NCBI GenBank assembly: GCA_947650285.1
Contig: CANTFL010001293.1
Coordinates: 62,001-126,000, forward strand
Reading direction: 5' to 3'
Length of the DNA stretch: 64,000 nucleotides
DNA from: Hyaloperonospora brassicae
Taxonomy: Eukaryota; Oomycota; Peronosporomycetes; Peronosporales; Peronosporaceae
The position numbers and the translations under genes are program-made. The notes under the pieces are model-generated. The model saw nothing but the letters and a program-made list of their open reading frames with translations, was not told where the DNA came from and ran no database searches. Position 1 is the first letter of the stretch, and every line of letters starts with the position of its first letter. Positions 36,770 through 46,103 of the stretch are shown here, one piece after another.

Positions 36770-38762
36770 ATGAAGAACTTCGTGAATGGAAAAATCTGGC
36801 AGTGGAATGCCAACAGCTCCGTAGCTGGAGCGTACGCAGAGTGGATGAGCGTATCGCACGACGGTTGTATCGCTGCAGTAGGTTCCGGCTCGCCTCCTCC
36901 CGCTGACGAGACGGAGAACCTGAATGGCGCACTAGTGCTGCCAGGATTACACGACTCCCATATTCACGTATCGATGCTGGGCGAGTGCGCCGAGTGGCTC
37001 AATCTATCGGGCTGCACTTCCTTTGAGATGTTCACTGAGCGTCTTCGGAAATACGATGCGCAGTATCCGGCCAAAGCTTGGGTAGTGGGTTATGGCTGGG
37101 CGCAAGACGAGCTCTCGAGCGATGCACGCTATCCGTCTCGCCACGATATCGACGACGTGATCCAAGATCGCCCTGTGCTTCTGCATCGCTCGTGTTGGCA
37201 TATTGCAGTGGTGAATACAAAAGCCTTAGTGATTGCAGGCGTGGAATGGACTGCCACGAGTCAGGACGATAGAGACGGGGCAATTGGTGTGGACGATGAC
37301 GGGGCCACGGGCATCTTGAAAGAGCATGTGAGAGACCAGGACGTGATGCATATATTGACCAAACTAGGTAGTTGATGGGCTGATATCGAGACGTGTGTTG
37401 CTGCGGTCGGTCGTAGGCCGTACAATTAGTGCAAAAGCATGTCAACGAGCCGTCATTAGGTGCGCAACGATCAGTGTATTGTTGCTGCTGCTGCTGCCCC
37501 TGTGTATTAGACTGACACCCGCTTATGTTCTGGTGTGCATCGTGGCGTAGATCTGCGTGTCGACTACTGCAAGGAAGCCCTGAAGAAATGTGTACGTGCC
37601 GGTCTAACGGCTGTCCACACGAATGATGAGGATGCGTGGCGCGTGTATACTAAACTGCAAGCGGAAGACGGTCTGCCTGTTCGCGTTTATCTGACACCAT
37701 CGATTCACGAGCTAGGCAAGTCTATGGTGCCCAAAGCTGGTGATTGCAATGGACTCGTTTCGTGCCACCGCATGAAAATCTTCAGTGACGGGAGTTTGGG
37801 CGCGGTAGGGAAGTACCGCATGCACTCGTTGGTATCATCACACAATGGAGAGTGATAACGTCTTGCTCTTCCAGGAAACCGCAGCACTGCGCGTTCCGTA
37901 CAAAGGTACAAGCAACAAAGGCCTTCTCGTGCATTCAGACGAAGACCTTGCGCAGCTTATTGGCAACGCGAATGCAGCTGGATATCGCGTTGAAGTGCAT
38001 GCAATCGGTGCGTCTGTCGACAGCAACATGTCTATGTATGAACTAGTTGACTGACGGGGACGTTGATGATGGTCACGCCCATCAGGGGATCGAGCAGTGG
38101 AGCAAGTACTAAATGCTCTCCAGGCGGCTGGCGTTGGTCCACATAGACGTCCGATTCTCACGCACTGTCAAATCCTCGGCAAAGATCTGATTGCCCGCAT
38201 GCGCGAGCAAGGCGTCATTGCCAGCATCCAGCCGTCGTTCACTGTGAGTGACGCAGCATTCGTGCGCAAGCGGTTGCGCGACGAGGTGGTCCCGTTTTCC
38301 TACTGCTGGAAGCGTCTGCTGGACAGTGCAGTTGTCTGCGCCGGTGGAAGCGACGCGCCGATTGAGACGTGCAACCCGTTCCAGGGCATGTACGACGCCC
38401 TGCACCGCCACACAGAGGACCTACCCGAACGTGTGTTTCTACCGAACGAGCAGCTCTCGTTTGACGAGGCGCTTGCGCTCTACACGAAAGGTGGCGCCTT
38501 TGCAGTAATGGCAGAGCACACACTCGGCCAACTCGCTCCAGGCTATTGCGCCGATTTCGTCGTGCTGGGCACAGATGTGACGCGGGATCCGAGCGCTTTA
38601 GTGGCATTGGATCTCGTGTCGGGGGTCTGGGTGAACGGCAAACAGACGTATCAGTATGACTCGGCCTCGACAGGCGCTATGGACTCGGAGTCGGACTTTA
38701 GCACGAGTTTTTTGCCAGGCAAAAACGGTCACGGGCACATGTGTCGATGCTGCCAGCGGTAA
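36770..38762 (+). CDS. YtcJ-type metal-dependent amidohydrolase (4 exons)
   Basis: Exons 36770-37367, 37551-37804, 37875-38007 and 38086-38762 join to 553 codons, the usual size for this family. The first intron is GTAGTT...GCGTAG (183 bp), the second GTAGGG...TTCCAG (70 bp), the third GTGCGT...CATCAG (78 bp). The third junction restores HAIGDRA, a family hallmark. Metal-site residues are visible: HDSHIH (residues 61-66, HxH at 64/66), His326 in HAIGD, His355 in LTHCQ, Asp418 in GGSDAP. The family hydrolyses amide or imide bonds of small molecules; the substrate here is unknown. No signal peptide or membrane segment is seen, so it is probably cytosolic. The C-terminus ends Cys-rich (HMCRCCQR). 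Confidence 0.9.
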
Positions 38763-38844
38763 ATTTTGACCCAAACAGGTGGAGAGCCCATTTTGCTGAG
38801 ATGGTAGTCAGATTTGAGTCCAAAATAAAGAATGACTTGGAGTG

Positions 38845-39168
<324 letters not shown>

Positions 39169-39283
39169 GTGGAAATGGTATAAGCAGTAGAAACTGTACC
39201 CAATTGGCCTTTTAGGTATCGTTGACACTGCCGTCTCTATGCGATCGTAATTTGGCGCCACTATCAATCGAGAGCGACACAAA

Positions 39284-39708
39284 ATGGACTATGGCGGTGC
39301 TTTAACTGGCAACGCGACGTCCCCGCGCGTCAACAAGCAGAGCATGGGCGCCTACGTCGGCCACACGGTCGCTCTTGTAGGTGCCGTCGAGAGCCACTCC
39401 CCGACTGCTGTGGTCCTGCGCACATCAGTACGAAGCGCTTTTTGCCTCTTGATAAGCCGATCGATCAGTGTCCAGTAATTCTGTCGGCTGCTCTTTGTTG
39501 CTGTTGCTAGGACGGGGGCATTGTGAACGTGACACCGCAGCCAGGCAGTGACTATGGCAGTAAAGTCGTCGAAGTGATCGGTCGTGTCATGGACTCGCAG
39601 ACCATTCAGGAGTTCAAGACGACGCTCTTTGGGGACAACTTTGACCTGGATGTCTACGACCAATTCGTGCAGCTCGCCCAGACCAAGTACAAGCATTTGT
39701 TCGAGTAG
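39284..39708 (+). CDS. RPA3: Replication protein A small subunit (RPA3/RPA14), 2 exons
   Basis: Exons 39284-39427 and 39511-39708 (intron GTACGA...TGCTAG, 83 bp, phase 0) give 113 residues, the normal length for RPA14. The protein starts MDYGGALTGNATSPRVNKQSM, continues with GAYVGHTVALVGAVE, matching the start of the RPA3 OB fold, then GGIVNVTPQPGSDYGSKVVEV and a final helix block (DNFDLDVYDQFVQLAQTKY) typical of the C-terminal trimerisation helix. It acts in the nucleus as the smallest subunit of the heterotrimer that binds single-stranded DNA in replication and repair. ORFs that read through the intron end early and are artefacts. Confidence 0.88.
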
Positions 39709-40933
39709 TTTCCGCCTATTCGATCGATGAGGTCAATGGATGTGGCTCGGAGTTGTCGGTGGTAAAAACGCTACCGATCCGAGGGACATCGAGATGTGCA
39801 CGTGATTTTTTAATATGATCTCTTGTCAGGCTTCTACGAGTGAGGACCCGAAGCGTCTGCGGCCTGTCGTCCTCTGTCATTTCGCCACTAGTGTTTGAGG
39901 CATGCAGACGTCGTGTTGACTGTTTAGATGGATGTGAAAGGGGTATGTATGGGCGTTCGCCCTTCAATGTGTGCTGCCGATTGCCTGCGCGCTCGCGTCG
40001 CGGAGCTTACGCACTTGGCTACGTGATCCGTTTTTGACTGTACTTGCAGTAGCATTTTCGTGGTGGATAGACAAGCGCCGAAAGGTCTATTTGGCCACAA
40101 CGAGAGAGGATGCGCGTAGTGGTTTCGGTCCGATCCCAGACAGGATCTCATACTTTATTCTATCTGGATATTTTGACGGTGGATGAATACCAAGAAAGGC
40201 ACTTTCTTAAGGCTCACTGCGGCTGCAAATGCCAATGTGTCAGTCCACTGGTTGCAAGTGCCAACCCGTGTGAACTGGAAAAGTACTGACACCAACGGTG
40301 GTTTCCGCGCTGCTGTGTGATTCCTAGAGCAAAAACGCTACGACTTTTTGCGCACCCAACACTTCTTCGTCATATTTGTATCGTCGCTGACATTCTGCAA
40401 ATGCAAGACACCCGCGCAGCCGTGAATCTGCCCAACTTATCGCTATCGCAACATGAATACACGCGGGTATCCCGCGACGAAAGCAGAATGAAGAGAGCTC
40501 TTGTCTGCACTTGCTGTAACTTGCTGTACCAAGTGTGGATAAGCTGGCGTAACAATGAGATTGCGGCGGTTAAAACTCAATCACTGATGGTGAGCCTCGA
40601 CTTCAGTTGTAGCTTTCTTGCTTTCTTTCGTAAAGGTCCGCGTTTTCAGCAAGAGTCTGAAATCGGTCCGAACTTGACAACTGATTGCAACTCCGCCTAT
40701 CTACACGCCTACGTCATTAAGTACAGGTCATTCATCGACCCTCTTCGTGCTTTATCGTCGTCGTTTCTAACGCTGGCCCCCAATTTCTTTGTCGCTGACT
40801 CTTTTTCTACCAATGAAAGATGGCTCCCCCTCTCCTCTCCCTTTATGCACGGCATAGCGTGACTCCCTGCATCGGTGACTAGTGTCGCGCCGTCCGTCGA
40901 GTCCTGAAGCCGCGACCACGAGCACGAGGGAGC
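39709..40933. other. Intergenic stretch between RPA3-like and SAPS-like genes
   Basis: No supported gene. An open frame at 40317-40862 (181 codons, starting with GTG) has no family character and ends just before the next gene; I treat it as chance. The region should hold the 3' end of the RPA3 transcript and the promoter of the next gene. Confidence 0.5.
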
Positions 40934-40945
40934 GCTCATTCCCCA
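40934..40945 (+). promoter_or_regulatory. Oomycete-type initiator (Inr)
   Basis: GCTCATTCCCCA matches the oomycete core promoter consensus GCTCATTYYNCA around the transcription start. It lies only 12 bases before ATG 40957, which implies a very short 5' leader and argues that translation starts at 40957 and not at the upstream in-frame GTG (40882). Confidence 0.7.
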
Positions 40946-40956
40946 CACGGTCCGAC

Positions 40957-43900
40957 ATGGCGACCCCACGTGACGACACGGAGGCGGCCGCAGCGCCCAG
41001 CGATGCCGCCAGTCGTCCAATTAAGATATCCGACGACGCGTCGGGGGCCGTGGGCGAACCCGTAGCGCTTGAGGAGCCTGTCGCGTCTGCTATAGCGAAT
41101 GGAGACCTAGGGAAGAAGGAAGACATAGAAACGAGTCAAGTGGACAGCGAAGCCGTGGAAGAGGAGCAGCAGAAGGGGCAGCAGGAAGGAGAAGACGAGG
41201 CCGAGATACAAGAGGCTGTCGGAGAGAATGTTGAAGAGGCGGTTGAAGAGACCGTTGAAGAGGCTGTTGTACAGACTGTTGGAGAGGCATGTGGAGAAGC
41301 TGTTGAAGAAGCTGTTGAAGAGGCTGGTGGAGAGGCTGGCGAAGAGGCTGTTGTACAGACTGTACAAGAGACTGCACGTGAGCAGACGATTAGTGCTGGC
41401 GTGTGTTCAAGCGGTGGCGGTCATTCGGCAGAGACGGAGACGATGGCCGTGATGGAGGCGCCGGACTATGAAGACGAGGACGACGAGTTCCATGAAGCGT
41501 TGGAAGATGGTGTGGATTTGCTGGAAGAAGATGCAGCCATGATGGAAAAGCCAACGGTACCACCGACGATGAGTTTTTCGGTGAACGAGATGGACGTAAT
41601 TACGAATCGAGAAGGACGAACTGGTAGTCTGTCGAAATTTCTAGACGACGCCGATACGTATCGTCGACGATCGTTACCATCGTATCCGGATGAACAGCTT
41701 TTTACGATCTCGATGAATCAAAAACAAATGACGTTGGCAGCGTTATTGGATATGCAGATTGACCCGGTGCTGGAGATTCTGGAAGACACCGACTCTGATA
41801 TCCGACTCTGGCTTATGCAGCCCGAGACGGTAAAGCAAGTGCTCGCGGCGTTTGTCACTCCGCCTGTGCTCAGCGGAGAGCCGCATGAAGAGTACGGATA
41901 CTACAAAAAGCACTTTTTGTGCTCTGAGATCATTATGAAGCTGTACACAGGAGAGGAAGATTTGTACGAGTCGTTTTCATCCGATTCAAGTTCGGGATCG
42001 ACTGCAACCACAGCTGTATTTGGCTGTCAGGAGCAAGAGGACATTGACAAATGGAAGCAGCTCTACTCGATTTTCGAAAACCCTGTTCCGCTGGATGAGA
42101 TGCAGCTTCTCTTTTTTAGCAAAGCGCTCGTGCGCCTTCATGACGGATTCTGTCTTGAGGAAGGATATGTCAATAACGTGCTGAAGCGTTTCTTGCCTGT
42201 TGTCATTCCTCACCTCTACTCGAACACCATCAAGTACATGCTCACTCTCATCTTGCAGAGCTACGAGAGTGTGCATCCGATTACTGGACGGAATGATGCA
42301 ATGGAGATTGCAGCACCCTTGATTGCTAGGGCTACTCGCGTGAACCCAGCGTCAGCGGAAAACCTGCTGCTTGTTGAGAACACAACCAACCTTCTTGTCG
42401 ACATGCTACAGGCAAACCAGGCAGATCGTTTGGGTGCATTCAGCCGTCGCGAGGGCGGTGTGTACCTTTCCAAGTACTTCGTGCGCGATCAGTTCGGCAC
42501 GATTCGTGGTTTCGAGTCAATGACGCATGGCTACCACAATTTCCTTCAGTACATGCTTTTGGATGAGATGTCGAAGCAGCTAGTTATTATCGAGGAACTA
42601 TTCCAGAGTGCCTTGGATGAGCTTGGTGTCATTCGAGACAAGAGTTTGACTGAAGCGTCTAGTGCGCTAAATATCCACGTGGCCGGTGAGCTGTTATCCC
42701 TGTGCCAGAGACTCTTGAACAATAGCGTCGAGCGAGAGGACGACAGTACTCAGTTGGCCGAAACGGAGGCTCAAAACACTCAGATGTTCGGGTACTCCAG
42801 CTTTCCATCGGAGCAATATCCGAACTCACAACATGACGCTACTGATACATCCATGTACAATTTGGCGTCTCTGCCCCGTGGCCAGGCACTCTGGACATAT
42901 GTGCTTGATATGGCCCGGAAGACGTGTGGTGCGTTTGTAGGGCAGTTTAATAAGGGGCTTCCACCTTCCGTAGAAATCTCGCTGGCAAAGTATTTGAACA
43001 ATTTGGTGCTGCTAAACGATGCAAGTGTGGACGAGGAGTTGCACAAAGGTGGACTTATTCAGGCTTATCTTTCCATTCTCGAGAAGCGGTCATCGTTCGA
43101 CATGCTTATCATTCACACTGTGCCAGCAATTTCGTTTCTTCTTCGGGATGCTGATGCTTCTCGAGCAAAAAATTGCCCGCTGACGAAGGATCTCTTTGGC
43201 ATTGACATTGATGTGCCTGAAAACATCATCAGTTTGTTGCTGCGTGCAAAGGTAGATATTCCGTCGCTTGATATCTATGCCGCTATCCTGCACGACGTGA
43301 TTGACGAAGTTTTTACAAGCAAGGCGCCATCTCAAAATAATGCACAGGTTGTGTTCCATTGCAAGCGTGACCCTGCGTGGGCAAAACTATCGGAGAAGAC
43401 CCGGTTCAGCAGTGGTTCAGAGACCCCGGACTTAGGGCGTGGCTCCGATGAGAGGAGAAGTTCTGTGAGTGATCAGGCGACGAGTGGCGAACATGGCTGT
43501 GTTGCAGACCCGGTTGTTCAGAGCAACGGTGTTTTGGAGATGGACCCGTCGAAAGACGAATCTCTGTCGGCTTCATCTGATGGCTCAAAGTCAGCTACGG
43601 GGAGCGTGTCATCAGAGAGGAATTCAGACAAAGCGAAGGAAGGTCTGGCACCTGAGTCGACACCGATAGGCTCTGAAAGCACTGATTCGGACGCCACAGT
43701 GGATGGACAGTCCACGTCTTCCGATAAAAATGAGGAGCAAAAAGCGGGTGTGAGCACAGCACCTTCTACGACTGCCCCTGATGTGAAAGAAACGAAGTCG
43801 GCGGCTGCTTCATCTAGCGAGGATGCCGCCTCACCTGAGGAGGCTGCGAAAGAGAAGCCAGACACGAGCACGAACAACGAAGGTGACGGCTCGCGCAAAT

Positions 43901-45192
43901 CGCACTACTTCAAAAACGTGCTTCAGTCACCTGTGTTCAAATCGCCTATGCGCCTGGGCTCCGTAATCAAGCCTCCGGTAGCTCCTCCAGCTCAAGATTC
44001 GAATGGTTCGCAGACGAATGGAGAGGGCCAACAACGCAATTTGTTTGGCTGGAATAATGTGTTCAAACGTCTACGGAAATCGCTTGTAACAACGCACAAC
44101 GAGAAAACAGACAAGAAGGTGCTGGCGCTGAGCAACGAAGCTTATGCTTCGCCAAGCGTGGCACCACGCCAGTCGGACGTGTTTGTAGTGGACACATCTC
44201 GTGGCGAGGACATCACAACGTTTGTGAACCGCGATGCAGGTGTGGTGGTAACGGATGTCCCGGTCGCATCATCCAAGTCTTCGGAGTCTTCGGTGAATGT
44301 CATTACGTCAGGTTACATGTACAAGAACAAGTACCCCGAGACAGGCCACAAGAATGTGTGGGAGCGATACTATTTCGTTCTCAATCGCTCGGATGGTTCG
44401 CTGAGCTATTACATCAGCGACGCTCACGCGAAGGACCGCACCTTCGTTCGCGGCACGTCGCGTCCACTTACCGTTTCGGAAGGCCTTCCTATGCATGTGC
44501 ATGGCCAGTACAATGTGTTTGGGTTCCAAATCAACACCCAAGGCCATGGCGCGTTTATGGTGTTGGTTGACTCTATCGACACACGTCTCACGTGGCTGAC
44601 AGAGGTCTTGGTCTGTGTGTCGAACGCCAATCCGTCGCTTCCGCTTCCAAAGCAGCGTCTGTCGCTGTTGTCTGATGATGCACCGAAGCAGCGTTTGTCA
44701 GGCTCATTGGGCTCGATCGGTTCGCTGAAGTGCAGCAAGGAGGAGATGAAGGAGCTGGTAATGGAGTTTTACCGCAACTTGTTTGGTCCGACCCTGAAGT
44801 TCTCGTCGCCTTTGGATGCACCGGCATCTTTCTGGATGGAAGAAAAAATTGACCCTGTTTCCGACGGTTGCGTGCTGAGCTCCAATTTGCCAGCCTGTGT
44901 ACCGTACTGGGGCGAGTTCCACGGGTACAAGCGGTTATGTGACTACTGGAAGATTCGTGACGAAACAGTGGAGCGCAGTAGTGGACGGGTACTCCGTGTC
45001 TTGGTTGACGAGGATGAGGAGACAGCAGTAGTGATGACATCTACGACATTTCGCATTCTGCGCAACAGCGAAATCATAACTGAAGAGTCGTGCGATATCG
45101 TGAGTATGAGTGCCGGTAGCATCGTAAGCATCCACTGCACCTTTGACTCGCACCGCATCGCGCAAGCTTTTGAAAAGTACGCATTTACATGA
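40957..45192 (+). CDS. SAPS-like (PP6 regulatory subunit-like) protein with PH and SnoaL-like domains
   Basis: Intronless, 1411 residues from ATG 40957 (chosen from the initiator). Order: acidic N-terminus with VEEA-type repeats (residues ~87-140); all-helical region from ~258 (MTLAALLDMQIDPVLEILED, then HFLCSEIIMKLYTGEEDL, ENPVPLDEMQLLFFSKAL, LYSNTIKYMLTLILQSYE) resembling SAPS proteins, regulatory subunits of Sit4/PP6 phosphatases; Ser/Thr-rich disordered linker (~820-1110); PH domain ~1119-1219 (GYMYKNKYPETG, VWERYYFVL, TWLTEVLVC); SnoaL/NTF2-like fold ~1262-1411 (EEMKELVMEFYRNLFGP, Trp-rich middle, final DIVSMSAGSIVSIHCTFD). The likely role is a scaffold linking a phosphatase to membranes; that is inference. 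The helical region extends beyond the classic core, so the SAPS assignment is good but not certain. Confidence 0.8.
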   Translation: MATPRDDTEAAAAPSDAASRPIKISDDASGAVGEPVALEEPVASAIANGDLGKKEDIETSQVDSEAVEEEQQKGQQEGEDEAEIQEAVGENVEEAVEETVEEAVVQTVGEACGEAVEEAVEEAGGEAGEEAVVQTVQETAREQTISAGVCSSGGGHSAETETMAVMEAPDYEDEDDEFHEALEDGVDLLEEDAAMMEKPTVPPTMSFSVNEMDVITNREGRTGSLSKFLDDADTYRRRSLPSYPDEQLFTISMNQKQMTLAALLDMQIDPVLEILEDTDSDIRLWLMQPETVKQVLAAFVTPPVLSGEPHEEYGYYKKHFLCSEIIMKLYTGEEDLYESFSSDSSSGSTATTAVFGCQEQEDIDKWKQLYSIFENPVPLDEMQLLFFSKALVRLHDGFCLEEGYVNNVLKRFLPVVIPHLYSNTIKYMLTLILQSYESVHPITGRNDAMEIAAPLIARATRVNPASAENLLLVENTTNLLVDMLQANQADRLGAFSRREGGVYLSKYFVRDQFGTIRGFESMTHGYHNFLQYMLLDEMSKQLVIIEELFQSALDELGVIRDKSLTEASSALNIHVAGELLSLCQRLLNNSVEREDDSTQLAETEAQNTQMFGYSSFPSEQYPNSQHDATDTSMYNLASLPRGQALWTYVLDMARKTCGAFVGQFNKGLPPSVEISLAKYLNNLVLLNDASVDEELHKGGLIQAYLSILEKRSSFDMLIIHTVPAISFLLRDADASRAKNCPLTKDLFGIDIDVPENIISLLLRAKVDIPSLDIYAAILHDVIDEVFTSKAPSQNNAQVVFHCKRDPAWAKLSEKTRFSSGSETPDLGRGSDERRSSVSDQATSGEHGCVADPVVQSNGVLEMDPSKDESLSASSDGSKSATGSVSSERNSDKAKEGLAPESTPIGSESTDSDATVDGQSTSSDKNEEQKAGVSTAPSTTAPDVKETKSAAASSSEDAASPEEAAKEKPDTSTNNEGDGSRKSHYFKNVLQSPVFKSPMRLGSVIKPPVAPPAQDSNGSQTNGEGQQRNLFGWNNVFKRLRKSLVTTHNEKTDKKVLALSNEAYASPSVAPRQSDVFVVDTSRGEDITTFVNRDAGVVVTDVPVASSKSSESSVNVITSGYMYKNKYPETGHKNVWERYYFVLNRSDGSLSYYISDAHAKDRTFVRGTSRPLTVSEGLPMHVHGQYNVFGFQINTQGHGAFMVLVDSIDTRLTWLTEVLVCVSNANPSLPLPKQRLSLLSDDAPKQRLSGSLGSIGSLKCSKEEMKELVMEFYRNLFGPTLKFSSPLDAPASFWMEEKIDPVSDGCVLSSNLPACVPYWGEFHGYKRLCDYWKIRDETVERSSGRVLRVLVDEDEETAVVMTSTTFRILRNSEIITEESCDIVSMSAGSIVSIHCTFDSHRIAQAFEKYAFT
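41215..41375 (+). repeat. Coding minisatellite in the SAPS-like gene
   Basis: Variants of the 12-base unit GTTGAAGAGGCT are repeated about a dozen times in frame, giving VEEA/VGEA/VVQT-type tetrapeptides. The acidic repeat is expected to be disordered or helical, and length variation between strains is likely. Confidence 0.85.
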
Positions 45193-46103
45193 CAAGATAT
45201 CTTGTGCGTGGTGGACTCTGCGTACGGTAGTAGCCTCATGATCTGACTGTTTCTGATCTGTTGTGTTGCCTTTGTAGGGAGGGTATCAGCGCGTCGTAGA
45301 CATCCAGAATGGTTTAGAATGTTATTGATATACGTGCAAGTGCGCGATTTGAAGCGAAAGATGCATGCGCTGCTCTCTCTGGACACAGGCTGGAAACAGC
45401 AGCAGCGAAGTATTGTGAATGAAAAAGTTGATGGCGGTGGTGGCACACGAACAGGCGGCAGTGGTACACGAACTAGCGGTAGTGGCAGTGCCTTGCGACA
45501 CGAACGAGCTGTGTGACAAACCAATTCATGGATGTCAAAGCGGATCGATGCACCACCACCTTAGTCTCGCGGCTTCCACTCTTCCGTGTCCACACATTTG
45601 CGCCAGAGCGTCAACAAGAACGGCAATTGACATTGTACCAAGTCCAGGCGGCGGGCTGTCCAGTCTTTTCTCCTCGCTGGCATGGGCTGCATTGAGTAAA
45701 AAGCAGCAGTCCATGGCATTGACACAAACAGACACATCCACGTAGGACAAAGTGAGTACAGCAGCAAATTCTAATTCCATCGCTTTTCGTTTCTCCTATG
45801 GCCATGCGAATGAATGTATTCCGAGTCTCAATTGAGGGCATACATTGATCCATACAGCTGCGGAATGGCCTAACAATCCCGTCCAAAACCGCTCTCGAGA
45901 TCCCCGAAACACAATCGGCCACAAACGTTTGGCGCTTGTGAGCCCATTGTGCGTCAGTCATTGTAAGAGCGACTGCCTCCGACTCACCGCCGTCCGCCCC
46001 CCCCCCCCTCGTCCCTCTGGTCCCCTCTGTCTCTTGCCCACTGTATCGTTGCCGCCGTCTCCTCCTCCTCCCGTCCGTCCGTCCGTCCGTCTGTCCGTCG
46101 ACA
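45193..46103. other. Intergenic stretch and promoter of the E2-like gene
   Basis: No gene is supported. The last 100 bases before ATG 46104 are pyrimidine-rich, with a C run at 45999-46011 and a CCGT tetranucleotide repeat at 46071-46100. Such pyrimidine-rich leaders are common near oomycete starts. Minus-strand frames here (45611-46147 and others) are shadows. Confidence 0.5.
46071..46100. repeat. (CCGT)n microsatellite directly before the E2-like start
   Basis: Seven to eight copies of CCGT with one CTGT interruption end four bases before ATG 46104, so they lie in the 5' leader. Confidence 0.9.

Noticed and set aside
40317..40862. 181-codon ORF before the SAPS-like gene
   Set aside because: It starts with GTG, has no recognisable domain, and occupies the expected promoter region.
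40882..40956. Extension of the SAPS-like protein upstream to an in-frame GTG
   Set aside because: The start would be non-ATG, and the oomycete initiator at 40934-40945 places transcription downstream of it.
44424..45040. Minus-strand ORFs opposite the SAPS-like gene
   Set aside because: They are antisense shadows of a strongly supported plus-strand coding frame with PH and SnoaL-like motifs.
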